Shown one piece after another: positions 35,999 to 44,128 of a stretch of 64,000 nucleotides of DNA. How positions within the stretch are numbered: the stretch's first letter is position 1; every line of letters starts with the position of its first letter. The stretch is from Streptomyces luteolus (GTDB lineage Bacteria; Actinomycetota; Actinomycetes; Streptomycetales; Streptomycetaceae), in NCBI RefSeq assembly GCF_029968015.1, contig NZ_JASCIS010000027.1, forward strand, positions 42,416 through 106,415. Reading direction: 5' to 3'. Made by a program: the position numbers and the translations under genes. A model generated the notes under the pieces. It was not told where the DNA came from. It saw only the letters and a program-made list of their open reading frames with translations, and ran no database searches.

Positions 35999-37249
35999 TT
36001 GGCACGGAAAATCGGCAGCCGGTACACCGCGAACCAGATCCTGGGGCGCGGCTCCGCCGGCACGGTGTGGCTCGGCGAGGGACCCGAGGGCCCCGTCGCC
36101 ATCAAGCTGCTGCGTGAGGACCTCGCGTCCGACCAGGAGCTGGTGGGCCGCTTCGTGCAGGAGCGGACGGCGCTGCTCAGCCTCTCGGACCCGCACGTCG
36201 TCGGCGTGCGCGACCTCGTCGTGGACGGCAACGACCTCGCCCTCGTGATGGACCTTGTCCGCGGCACCGACCTGCGCACCCGCCTCGACCGGGAACGCAG
36301 GCTCGCCCCCGAGGCGGCTGTCGCCATCGCCGCGGACGTGGCCGACGCCCTGGCCGCCGCGCACGCCGCCGGCATCGTGCACCGCGACGTGAAGCCGGAG
36401 AACGTCCTCCTCGACATGGAGGGCCCGCTCGGCCCGGGCGGCTCCCACCCCGCGCTCCTCACCGACTTCGGCGTGGCCAAGCTCGTCGACTCACCCCGGC
36501 GCACGCGCGCGACGAAGGTGATCGGCACCCCGGACTACCTGGCCCCCGAGATCATCGAGGGCCTGCCCCCGCGCGCAGCGGTGGACATCTACGCCCTGGC
36601 GACGGTTCTGTACGAACTCCTCGCCGGATTCACCCCGTTCGGCGGCGGCCACCCCGGCGCCGTCCTGCGCAGGCACGTCACGGAGACCGTGGTCCCGCTC
36701 CCGGGCATCCCCGAGGAGCTGTGGCAGCTGCTCGTGCAGTGCCTCGCCAAGGCGCCCGCGTCCCGGCTTCGCGCCTCCGAACTCGCCGCCCGGCTGCGCG
36801 AACAGCTGCCCCTGCTCGCCGGGATGGGCCCCTTGGACGTGGACGAGCCGGACGCTGAACCGCAGGAGGAGCCCGCCCCGTACGCCGAGAACGAGCAGTA
36901 CGCCACCGAGCCCCGTACGCCCCGGCGCGGTGCCGTGCCGCTCGTGCCGGGCACCGCGACGGACTCCAACCGCGACACCCACACGTCGATGCGGGTGCCG
37001 GGACCGGACGAACTCGCGGGCGGCGCGCGGGGCACGGCCCGCGCCCCGCGCACCGCGGGCGCCCCGCGCCCCGGCTCGGCCCGGCACCGCATGGAGGCGC
37101 GGCGCCGCCGCCTGGCCCTGACCGCGGCCGCGGTGGGAGTGGCGGCGGCGGTCGGCGTGGGCGGCTGGTTCGCCCTCAGCGGGGACGACGCGGACGCGAC
37201 CCCGCAGGACAACAAGGGCGCGAGCCCGTCCGCCCCGGTCGTCCCCTGA
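35999..37249 (+). CDS. pkaB: Membrane Ser/Thr protein kinase PkaB
   Basis: A protein of 416 aa from TTG 35999, an uncommon start supported by AGGAG 5 nt upstream and by the kinase fold starting at once (IGSRYTANQILGRGSAGTVW). Lys36 in VAIKLLRED, Asp130 in VHRDVKPEN, DFGVAKL and GTPDYLAPE mark a full Hanks kinase. An acidic/Pro linker (about 280-365) precedes one membrane helix (LALTAAAVGVAAAVGVGGWFAL, about 378-399) and a very short outside tail without sensor domain. Size and order match S. coelicolor PkaB from memory. Paired with pkaA but separated from it by a terminator, so probably transcribed independently. Confidence 0.87.
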   Translation: MARKIGSRYTANQILGRGSAGTVWLGEGPEGPVAIKLLREDLASDQELVGRFVQERTALLSLSDPHVVGVRDLVVDGNDLALVMDLVRGTDLRTRLDRERRLAPEAAVAIAADVADALAAAHAAGIVHRDVKPENVLLDMEGPLGPGGSHPALLTDFGVAKLVDSPRRTRATKVIGTPDYLAPEIIEGLPPRAAVDIYALATVLYELLAGFTPFGGGHPGAVLRRHVTETVVPLPGIPEELWQLLVQCLAKAPASRLRASELAARLREQLPLLAGMGPLDVDEPDAEPQEEPAPYAENEQYATEPRTPRRGAVPLVPGTATDSNRDTHTSMRVPGPDELAGGARGTARAPRTAGAPRPGSARHRMEARRRRLALTAAAVGVAAAVGVGGWFALSGDDADATPQDNKGASPSAPVVP

Positions 37250-37346
37250 GCCGTACCAGACCCCTCGCGGCCCCGGAATCACGGGCCGGACGCCGGTTGT
37301 CCACAGGGGGGAGAGTCCCCGTTCGTCGAGCCGTTAGGCTGGTGTC

Positions 37347-38453
37347 GTGGCAGTCGTCGATGTTTCCGAAGAGCTCAAGTCCCTCGCCTCCACCATGACG
37401 TCCATCGAGGCCGTCCTGGATCTGGACAAGCTGAGGGCCGATATCGCCGTGCTCGAGGAGCAGGCCGCGGCACCGTCCCTGTGGGACGACCCGGAGGCGG
37501 CGCAGAAGATCACCAGTCGCCTGTCGCACCTGCAGGCCGAGGTCCGCAAGGCGGAGGCCCTCCGCAACCGCCTCGACGACCTGGGCGTGCTCTTCGAGAT
37601 GGCCGAGGAGGAGGACGACCCGGACACCCGCGCCGAGGCCGAGGCCGAGCTGACTGAGGTCAGGAAGGCGCTGGACGAGATGGAGGTCCGCACCCTCCTG
37701 TCCGGCGAGTACGACGAGCGCGAGGCCCTGGTCAACATCCGTGCGGAGGCCGGCGGCGTGGACGCGGCCGACTTCGCCGAGCAGCTCCAGCGCATGTACC
37801 TCCGCTGGGCCGAGCGCCACGGATACGGCACGGAGATCTACGAGACGTCGTACGCGGAAGAGGCCGGCATCAAGTCGACCACCTTCGTCGTCAAGGCCCC
37901 GTACGCCTACGGCACGCTCTCCGTCGAGCAGGGCACGCACCGCCTGGTGCGCATCTCCCCGTTCGACAACCAGGGACGCCGCCAGACCTCGTTCGCGGGC
38001 GTGGAGATCCTCCCGGTCGTCGAGCAGTCCGACCACGTGGACATCGAGGAGTCCGACCTGCGGGTGGACGTGTACCGCGCCTCGGGCCCCGGCGGCCAGG
38101 GCGTCAACACCACGGACTCCGCGGTCCGCATCACGCACGTCCCCACCGGCATCGTGGTCTCGTGCCAGAACGAGCGCTCCCAGATCCAGAACAAGGCGAG
38201 CGCCATGAACGTCCTCCAGGCCAAGCTGCTCGAGCGCCAGCGCCAGGAGGAGCGCGCCAAGATGGACGCCCTCAAGGGCGACGGCGGCAGCTCCTGGGGC
38301 AACCAGATGCGTTCGTACGTCCTGCACCCGTACCAGATGGTGAAGGACCTGCGGACGGAGTTCGAGGTCGGCAACCCGCAGTCGGTGCTCGACGGCGAGA
38401 TCGACGGCTTCCTCGAGGCCGGGATCCGCTGGCGCAAGCAGCAGGAGAAGTAG
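37347..38453 (+). CDS. prfB: Peptide chain release factor 2 (RF2)
   Basis: A protein of 368 aa from GTG 37347. RF2 reads UGA/UAA stop codons and triggers peptide release. The anticodon-like tripeptide SPF (204-206) and the catalytic GGQ (249-251, in ASGPGGQGVNTTDSAV) are present. The frame is continuous from the start, so the autoregulatory +1 frameshift of E. coli prfB is absent. There is no Shine-Dalgarno sequence; TAGGCT (37335-37340) ends 6 nt before GTG, so the message may be leaderless. UGA is a very common stop in this genome, so RF2 is important. A strong terminator follows after 10 nt. Confidence 0.97.
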   Translation: MAVVDVSEELKSLASTMTSIEAVLDLDKLRADIAVLEEQAAAPSLWDDPEAAQKITSRLSHLQAEVRKAEALRNRLDDLGVLFEMAEEEDDPDTRAEAEAELTEVRKALDEMEVRTLLSGEYDEREALVNIRAEAGGVDAADFAEQLQRMYLRWAERHGYGTEIYETSYAEEAGIKSTTFVVKAPYAYGTLSVEQGTHRLVRISPFDNQGRRQTSFAGVEILPVVEQSDHVDIEESDLRVDVYRASGPGGQGVNTTDSAVRITHVPTGIVVSCQNERSQIQNKASAMNVLQAKLLERQRQEERAKMDALKGDGGSSWGNQMRSYVLHPYQMVKDLRTEFEVGNPQSVLDGEIDGFLEAGIRWRKQQEK

Positions 38454-38463
38454 CTTTGTCGAC

Positions 38464-38510
38464 AAGGTAACTGCCGCTCAGGAGGCCCCTCCTGAGCGGC
38501 AGTTACCTTT
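38464..38510 (+). terminator. Rho-independent terminator after prfB
   Basis: An inverted repeat of about 21 bp (from AAGGTAACTGCCGCTCAGG, with its complement at 38488-38509) with a tiny loop and a T-rich end; one of the strongest in the window. Confidence 0.9.
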
Positions 38511-38731
38511 TCCGTCACAGTCGGATCTCCGTACCACGGCCAACTGCCTCGATAGCGGACATATGACGCTCAACGGCCTTGACGCGGCCTTTAATTGTGG
38601 GAAGGGTTGCCCGCGGTATGCGTATGCCGGGGCACGTGTGACGGGGGGCGAATGACCACTCTCGGTCTCCCAACAGGCCTTTGCCCTGGGCGCTGCTCCA
38701 TAAAACGAACAGCTACTGGGGGTAGCAGCAG

Positions 38732-39427
38732 ATGACGAAGAAGACGCGGATCCGCGTAGCGCGGATAGCGGCCGGTGCGGTGATCGCCGCCGGTGCTTCG
38801 CTGGCCGCGGCCGGCGCCGCTTCCGCCGTGGGTATCGGCATCGAACTTCCGGGCGGTACCGGCGCCGAGGTCGGCGTCGGCTCTGACGGCCTGGACGTCG
38901 GCGTCAACCTTCCGGGCGGCGGTGGCGACGACGACGAGCCGACGGACCCGCCGACCGGCATCCCGACGGAGCCGCCGACCGGCGAGCCGACGGACCCGAC
39001 GGACCCGCCCACCGATGAGCCGACGGACCCCACGGACCCGCCGACCGATGAGCCGACGGACCCCACGGACCCGCCGACCGATGAGCCGACGGACCCCACG
39101 GACCCGCCGACCGACGAGCCGACGGACCCGACCGACCCGCCCACCGGTGAGCCCACCGAGCCGGGCGACGGCAACAACGGCGGCGGCAACGACAACACCG
39201 ACCCCGACGGCGGCAACGAGCCCGTCGAGCAGGGTCAGGGCAAGGAAGGCCTGACGGACACCGCTCCGCAGGTCCCCGCCGGTGAGGGCAAGGACAAGGG
39301 GGAGCTCGCCGAGACGGGCGCCGCCGAGACCACGTTCCTGCTGGTCGGTGCCGCCACGATGATCGCGGGCGGTGTCGGCTTCCGTATGCTGCCCCGTCTC
39401 GTGGGCGGCCGCGGCGCCGCTGCCTGA
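38732..39427 (+). CDS. Secreted sortase-anchored repeat protein (LAETG)
   Basis: A protein of 231 aa. N-terminal signal peptide (IAAGAVIAAGASLAAAGAASA) cleaved near 32; a short Gly-rich domain; five 11-residue (G/D)EPTDPTDPPT repeats (84-138); an acidic Asn/Gly stretch; then the C-terminal sorting signal LAETG near 196, a hydrophobic helix (TTFLLVGAATMIAGGVGF) and a short basic tail. LAxTG is the motif used by class E sortases of Streptomyces, so the protein is probably linked to peptidoglycan and exposed as a stiff Pro/Thr/Asp rod. Function unknown. It is monocistronic between two terminators, with GGGGG about 9 nt before ATG; the 219-bp upstream region shows no clear operator. Confidence 0.85.
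   Translation: MTKKTRIRVARIAAGAVIAAGASLAAAGAASAVGIGIELPGGTGAEVGVGSDGLDVGVNLPGGGGDDDEPTDPPTGIPTEPPTGEPTDPTDPPTDEPTDPTDPPTDEPTDPTDPPTDEPTDPTDPPTDEPTDPTDPPTGEPTEPGDGNNGGGNDNTDPDGGNEPVEQGQGKEGLTDTAPQVPAGEGKDKGELAETGAAETTFLLVGAATMIAGGVGFRMLPRLVGGRGAAA
38981..39145 (+). repeat. 33-bp tandem repeat coding for (G/D)EPTDPTDPPT
   Basis: Five exact-length 33-bp units inside the sortase-substrate gene; units 2-4 are nearly identical in DNA. In-frame, so copy number can vary without loss of the anchor. Confidence 0.93.
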
Positions 39428-39459
39428 TCACCGGCGGTAGCCGGACGACTGCAGTAGCC

Positions 39460-39494
39460 GAAAGGGCCCGGAGCATCCCGCTCCGGGCCCTTTC
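39460..39494. terminator. Terminator after the LAETG protein gene
   Basis: GAAAGGGCCCGGAG (39460-39473) pairs with 39481-39494 across a 7-nt loop, with TTTC at the 3' end and GAAA at the 5' end. It lies between convergent genes (38732+ and 39756-) and can serve both. Confidence 0.8.
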
Positions 39495-39564
39495 GTCATG
39501 TTCGTGACGCGGCTCGTCATGTTCGTAACGCGTCGTGATGTCCGTACGCGCAGAGAGTGGCGGC

Positions 39565-39756
39565 TCAGGCGGCCTGGTGGGCCAGGAGCGCCACAGCGCC
39601 GATCAGTACGAGCAGCAGCGCGACCAGGGCCACCGGGTTCAGCCCGGCCAGAGGGCCCTCCTGCTGCATCCGCTGGCGGTTCGCCCTGCATACGGGGCAG
39701 CGCCCTTCGCTCACCGGCGCCGCGCAGTTCGCGCAGACCAACCTGTCAAAGGTCAT
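39565..39756 (-). CDS. Small zinc-ribbon membrane protein
   Basis: A protein of 63 aa from ATG 39756, with AGGAGG 6 nt upstream; the 94-aa reading from 39849 adds a poorly supported Gly/Arg-rich extension. The N terminus has two CxxC knuckles (CANCAAPVSEGRCPVC, residues 8-23), a predicted zinc ribbon. One C-terminal helix (PVALVALLLVLIGAVALLA) anchors it in the membrane. Small proteins of this kind lie near ftsE in Streptomyces genomes from memory, but no function is known to me. It is divergent from ftsE with a 318-bp gap. Confidence 0.75.
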   Translation of the reverse strand: MTFDRLVCANCAAPVSEGRCPVCRANRQRMQQEGPLAGLNPVALVALLLVLIGAVALLAHQAA

Positions 39757-40074
39757 GCCACCTCCTCCTCCCGCGCGGCGAAGCCGCCCTGCAACGAATC
39801 TGCCCCACGCCGTGACGCAGTCTCGGTGCTCCGGTCTGCCTCCGCACAACGCTCAGGGGAACGCAACCGTTCCCCCTACCACTGTGCCAGCTTCCCCGGA
39901 TTTCGGCGCGCCTCGCCGGAACTCATCTGGTTCAGCCCGAAGTGTTCCAGGCCGCACGCCGGTCAGATCCGTGATAAAACGCGCAACCCAGGACGCCGAC
40001 TGCGCCGCGCACGCCGCTTCGCGTAGGGTCACGCTCACCTACCCCCGACGCCCCCAGACGTACGAGGCGCATCC
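39757..40074. other. Divergent intergenic region before ftsE
   Basis: 318 bp with no gene. TAGGGT (40026-40031) is the best -10-like match for ftsE, about 44 nt before its GTG, without a matching -35. No operator palindrome is seen. Confidence 0.4.
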
Positions 40075-40764
40075 GTGATCCGATTCGACAACGTGTCCAA
40101 GACCTACCCGAAGCAGACCCGTCCTGCACTGCGGGATGTCTCTCTTGAGATCGAGAAGGGCGAGTTCGTCTTCCTCGTGGGGTCCTCCGGCTCCGGAAAG
40201 TCCACCTTCCTGCGGCTGCTGCTGCGCGAGGAGCGCGCCAGCCACGGACAGGTGCACGTCCTCGGCAAGGACCTGGCGCGCCTGTCCAACTGGAAGGTGC
40301 CGCAGATGCGGCGTCAGCTGGGCACCGTCTTCCAGGACTTCCGCCTGCTGCCCAACAAGACCGTCGGCGAGAACGTCGCGTTCGCGCTCGAGGTGATCGG
40401 CAAGCCGCGCGGCACCATCCGTAAGACCGTCCCCGAGGTACTCGACCTGGTCGGCCTCGGCGGCAAGGAGGACCGGATGCCCGGTGAGCTCTCGGGTGGT
40501 GAGCAGCAGCGCGTGGCCATCGCCCGCGCCTTCGTGAACCGCCCGATGCTGCTGATCGCCGACGAGCCCACGGGAAACCTGGACCCGCAGACGTCCGTCG
40601 GCATCATGAAGCTGCTCGACCGCATCAACCGGACCGGCACCACCGTCGTGATGGCCACCCACGACCAGCAGATCGTGGACCAGATGCGCAAGCGCGTCAT
40701 CGAGCTGGAGAAGGGCCGCCTCGTCCGCGACCAGTCGCGCGGCGTCTACGGCTACCAGCACTGA
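40075..40764 (+). CDS. ftsE: Cell division ATP-binding protein FtsE
   Basis: A protein of 229 aa from GTG 40075 (GAGG 8 nt upstream). ABC ATPase: Walker A GSSGSGKST (36-44), Q-loop FQDFRLL near 87, signature LSGGEQQR near 140, Walker B LLIADEP near 160, H-loop ATHDQ near 194. FtsE with FtsX forms a type VII ABC mechanotransmitter that activates peptidoglycan hydrolases during division or growth; no transport is known. ftsX follows after a 50-nt gap with its own good ribosome site, so they are co-transcribed. Confidence 0.97.
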   Translation: MIRFDNVSKTYPKQTRPALRDVSLEIEKGEFVFLVGSSGSGKSTFLRLLLREERASHGQVHVLGKDLARLSNWKVPQMRRQLGTVFQDFRLLPNKTVGENVAFALEVIGKPRGTIRKTVPEVLDLVGLGGKEDRMPGELSGGEQQRVAIARAFVNRPMLLIADEPTGNLDPQTSVGIMKLLDRINRTGTTVVMATHDQQIVDQMRKRVIELEKGRLVRDQSRGVYGYQH

Positions 40765-40814
40765 CCACGAGCCCCGCGCGGTACCGGGCAGCCCACGAGC
40801 ACTGAAAGGACGCC

Positions 40815-41732
40815 ATGCGCGCCCAATTCGTCCTGTCGGAGATCGGCGTCGGTCTCCGCCGCAATCTCACGATGACCTTCGCGGTCATCGTCTCCGTCGC
40901 CCTCTCCCTGGCGCTCTTCGGCGGCTCGCTGCTCATGCGCGACCAGGTGACCACGATGAAGGGCTACTGGTACGACAAGGTCAACGTCGCGATCTTCTTC
41001 TGCAACAAGGGAGACGCGGAGACCGACCCGAAGTGCACCAAGGGCGCGGTCACGCAGGACCAGAAGGACGCCATCAAGGCGGACCTGGATGACATGCCGT
41101 CCGTCGAGAACGTCCTCCACGAGTCCAGCGACGAGGCATACAAGCACTACAAGGAGCAGTTCGGCGACTCCCCGCTGGTCAACTCCCTTACGCCGGACCA
41201 GATGCAGGAATCGTTCCGGATCAAGCTGAAGGACCCGGAGAAGTACCAGCTCATCAAGTCGGCCTTCGACGGGCGGGACGGCGTCCAGGCGGTGGAGGAC
41301 CAGCGCAAGACCGTCGACAACCTCTTCGAGCTGCTCAACGGTATGAACTACGCGGCGCTGGCGGTGATGGCGCTGATGCTGATCGTCGCGATGATGCTGA
41401 TCGTCAACACCGTGCGCGTATCGGCGTTCAGCCGCAGACGTGAGACGGGGATCATGCGGCTCGTCGGTGCGTCCAGCTTCTACATCCAGATGCCGTTCAT
41501 CATGGAGGCCGCCTTCGCCGGCCTGCTCGGTGCCGGTGTCGCCTGCGTGATGCTGGTCGTGGGCCGGTACTTCCTCATCGACCACGGCCTCGCGCTCGCG
41601 GACAAGCTGCAGTTGATCCAGTTCGTCGGCTGGGACCAGCTCATCGCCAAGCTGCCGCTGGTGCTCGCGATCGGCCTGCTGATGCCCGCTCTTGCGGCTT
41701 TCTTCGCGCTGCGCAAGTACCTCAAGGTGTGA
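40815..41732 (+). CDS. ftsX: Cell division protein FtsX
   Basis: A protein of 305 aa from ATG 40815 (GAAAGGA 5 nt upstream). Typical topology: cytoplasmic N terminus, first helix (FAVIVSVALSLALFGGSLLM, about 19-38), a large extracellular loop of about 135 residues with two Cys-containing segments (FFCNKGDAETDPKCTKG), then three helices (about 177-200, 222-250, 275-300). The loop would contact a cell-wall hydrolase such as an NlpC/P60 RipC-type enzyme in actinobacteria. Partner of FtsE. The C-terminal Lys/Tyr/Leu end (RKYLKV) is usual for the family. Confidence 0.96.
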   Translation: MRAQFVLSEIGVGLRRNLTMTFAVIVSVALSLALFGGSLLMRDQVTTMKGYWYDKVNVAIFFCNKGDAETDPKCTKGAVTQDQKDAIKADLDDMPSVENVLHESSDEAYKHYKEQFGDSPLVNSLTPDQMQESFRIKLKDPEKYQLIKSAFDGRDGVQAVEDQRKTVDNLFELLNGMNYAALAVMALMLIVAMMLIVNTVRVSAFSRRRETGIMRLVGASSFYIQMPFIMEAAFAGLLGAGVACVMLVVGRYFLIDHGLALADKLQLIQFVGWDQLIAKLPLVLAIGLLMPALAAFFALRKYLKV

Positions 41733-41800
41733 CGCACCTACCAGGGCGCCGTACGGTCAACCGACCGTGCGGCGCCCCGCGTTGTCCTAGACTCACCGAC

Positions 41801-42964
41801 ATGTCGGGCCTCGATCAGTGTTCCCGGCCCCGCAGCGTCCGCCGCGGGGCTGCCCTGACATTGGTCTTCGCGGCAGTGCTCGCCACGGGCGCCGCGACGG
41901 GCTCCTTCAGCGGTCTCGATCACAACGAGCCGGGTCCTTCGGCCCGTTCGGCCGCCCCCACCTCCCACCGAGAACGCGTCCGCGACGCCGCCGCCGAGGC
42001 CATGGCCGACGGCAAGTCGCCCGCCGAGGCCGCCGAGGAAGAGGTCAGCCGCAGCGGCGACCGCTGGGGCACGGTGTACGACCCGGCCGAGTACCGCGCG
42101 TTCGCCGAGGAGCTGGCCGGCGCGTACACAGGAGTGGGGCTGTGGACCCGGCGGGCCGAGAACGGCCGGATCGAGGTCGACCGGGTGCAGCGCGGCGGCC
42201 CCGCCGAGCGCGCCGGCATCCGCACCGGCGACCGGCTCCGCTCCATCGACGGCCGCCCGACAGCGGGCCGCCCGGTCCGTGACGTCGTCGACCAGCTGCG
42301 CGGCAGCCGGGACGAAGCGGGCACCGAGGTCGAGCTCGGCCTGCAGCGCGGCTCGCGCGCCTGGACGGAGAGTCTGCGCAGGGCCCGCCTGGAGACCCCC
42401 ACGGTCATCGTGGAACAGCGGGCCGACGGCACCCTGTGGATCAAGGTCTCCTCCTTCACCAAGGGCACCGGCGAACGCGTCCGCGAAGCGGTCCGCACCG
42501 CCCCGCAAGGCACCGGCATCGTCCTCGACCTGCGCGGCAACTCCGGCGGCCTGGTCGCGGAGGCCGTGACCGCCGCGTCCGCGTTCCTCGACGGCGGCCT
42601 GGTCGCGACGTACGACGTACGAGGTGAGCAGCGCGCCCTGCACGCACGCGGGGGCGGCGACACGGGCAGACCCCTGGTCGCGCTGGTCGACGGCGGCACG
42701 ATGAGCGCGGCCGAGCTGCTCGCCGGAGCCTTGCAGGACCGCGGCCGGGCGGTCGTCCTGGGCACGCGGACCTTCGGCAAGGGGTCGGTGCAGATGCCGA
42801 GCCGACTGCCCGGCGGCTCGGTCGCCGAGCTCACCGTCGGCCACTACCGCACCCCGTCGGGCCGTACCGTCGACGGCCGCGGCATCACCCCGGACGTGGA
42901 CGTGGACGAGGGTGCGGAGGCCCGGGCCCGCACAGTATTGAGTGGCCTCGGCACCCCCTCGTAG
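41801..42964 (+). CDS. S41 C-terminal processing peptidase with PDZ domain
   Basis: A protein of 387 aa from ATG 41801; TAGACT ends 7 nt before it and there is no Shine-Dalgarno sequence, so it may be leaderless. An uncleaved or cleaved N-terminal helix (GAALTLVFAAVLATGAA) exports it. The PDZ domain (about 105-185) has AGIRTGDRLRSIDGRP. The S41 catalytic domain has VLDLRGNSGGLV, nucleophile Ser302 in GGTMSAAE and Lys327 in GTRTFGKGSVQ, with the 25-residue spacing usual for CtpA. It probably trims exported wall proteins; its place between ftsEX and smpB is conserved in Streptomyces from memory. Confidence 0.92.
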   Translation: MSGLDQCSRPRSVRRGAALTLVFAAVLATGAATGSFSGLDHNEPGPSARSAAPTSHRERVRDAAAEAMADGKSPAEAAEEEVSRSGDRWGTVYDPAEYRAFAEELAGAYTGVGLWTRRAENGRIEVDRVQRGGPAERAGIRTGDRLRSIDGRPTAGRPVRDVVDQLRGSRDEAGTEVELGLQRGSRAWTESLRRARLETPTVIVEQRADGTLWIKVSSFTKGTGERVREAVRTAPQGTGIVLDLRGNSGGLVAEAVTAASAFLDGGLVATYDVRGEQRALHARGGGDTGRPLVALVDGGTMSAAELLAGALQDRGRAVVLGTRTFGKGSVQMPSRLPGGSVAELTVGHYRTPSGRTVDGRGITPDVDVDEGAEARARTVLSGLGTPS

Positions 42965-42982
42965 TGCGAAAATGGCCGCACT

Positions 42983-43483
42983 ATGGCTGCGAAGAAAAAA
43001 GACAAGGACAAAGGTGACGGGCGCAAGATCATCGCCCAGAACAAGAAGGCCCGTCACGACTACCTCATCATCGACACCTACGAGTGCGGCGTCGTCCTGA
43101 CCGGCACCGAGGTCAAGTCGCTGCGCCAGGGCAGGGCCTCCCTGGTGGACGGCTTCGTGCAGATCGACGGCCACGAGGCCTGGCTGCACAACGTGCACGT
43201 GCCCGAGTACGCGCAGGGCACCTGGACCAACCACGCCGCGCGCCGCAAGCGCAAGCTGCTGCTGCACCGGGTGGAGATCGACAAGCTGGAGTCCAAGTCC
43301 CAGGAGACCGGCCACACGATCGTGCCGCTCGCCCTGTACTTCAAGGGCGGCCGAGCCAAGGTCGAGATCGCGCTCGCCAAGGGCAAGAAGGAGTACGACA
43401 AGCGGCAGACGCTGCGCGAGAAGCAGGACCGCCGCGAGGCGGACCGGGCGATGTCGGCGGTCCGGCGGAGGCAGCGCGCCTGA
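42983..43483 (+). CDS. smpB: SsrA-binding protein SmpB
   Basis: A protein of 166 aa from ATG 42983, 18 nt after the protease stop. SmpB carries tmRNA to stalled ribosomes. Family marks: IAQNKKARHDYLI near 17-29, GVVLTGTEVKSLRQGRASL, VDGFVQI, the RKRKLLLH strand, and the C-terminal tail KGKKEYDKRQTLREKQDRRE that mimics mRNA in the decoding centre. The N terminus is Lys/Asp-rich and longer than in E. coli. ssrA, its partner RNA, starts about 120 nt downstream. Confidence 0.97.
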   Translation: MAAKKKDKDKGDGRKIIAQNKKARHDYLIIDTYECGVVLTGTEVKSLRQGRASLVDGFVQIDGHEAWLHNVHVPEYAQGTWTNHAARRKRKLLLHRVEIDKLESKSQETGHTIVPLALYFKGGRAKVEIALAKGKKEYDKRQTLREKQDRREADRAMSAVRRRQRA

Positions 43484-43605
43484 GGGGTTCCTCGGGGTGC
43501 CGGGAATTAGCTGGCACCGTCGCGCGTTCTGTCTGTACGATGGAGCACGCTCCGCAGGTGACGGGGCACCGGGTCCGTTCTGGGCCCACCTTGAAAAATC
43601 AACAT

Positions 43606-43993
43606 GGGGATGATCGGTTTCGACAGCGGATGTCGAAGCAGGGGAAGCGTGTCGAGGAAGCGGCAATGATCTCGTTAACCATATGTCGCAACCAATAATC
43701 GCCAACACCAAGCGCGATTCCCAGTCCTTCGCCCTCGCTGCCTGATAGGCGGTGAGTGAAGGACCCTTAATGGGTGTCAGCCCGGGGATGTTCCCGACCC
43801 GGATCCTGGCATAATTTAGGGAACTAAACCTTCACACCCGGTCACGGGGTGTGAAGGGAAATCAAACAGTGACTGAGCCCGTCGGAGACTTGTTCGCGTG
43901 ATCTCCGGGGCTGAGAAAATCGCAGCGAACTGCACACGGAGAAGCCCTGATTCCACACCGTTGGACGCGGGTTCGATTCCCGCCATCTCCACA
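43606..43993 (+). ncRNA. ssrA: Transfer-messenger RNA
   Basis: Starts GGGGATGATCGGTTTCGACA, a tmRNA 5' hallmark, and ends with GGGTTCGATTCCCGCCATCTCC, the T-arm and 3' acceptor strand pairing with the 5' GGGGATG. The open reading part (43701-43745) encodes ANTKRDSQSFALAA followed by TGA, the Streptomyces-type degradation tag ending in ALAA. No CCA is encoded (ACA follows). It rescues stalled ribosomes together with SmpB just upstream. A promoter-like TACGAT lies at 43536-43541. Confidence 0.96.
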
Positions 43994-44009
43994 ATTCCCA
44001 TGTATGGGG

Positions 44010-44043
44010 AGGCCCCCGATGCCCAGGCGTCGGGGGCCTTTTC
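44010..44043 (+). terminator. Terminator after ssrA
   Basis: AGGCCCCCGA (44010-44019) and its complement (44030-44039) with a 10-nt loop, followed by TTTT, 17 nt after the tmRNA 3' end. Confidence 0.88.
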
Positions 44044-44128
44044 ATGTGTTCGGAGCCCATGGCCCAGGCCCTTCGCTGTAGGTCCCGAACCCATATCCGG
44101 CCTCCCTCGCCGCTCCTACCTTCCCCGC

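Noticed and set aside
37347..38453. Programmed frameshift in prfB
   Set aside because: The frame is continuous from GTG through SPF and GGQ, so no UGA-dependent shift is needed.
38981..39145. 33-bp repeats resembling a CRISPR array
   Set aside because: No unique spacers, units are contiguous and in frame in a secreted protein; no cas genes in the window.
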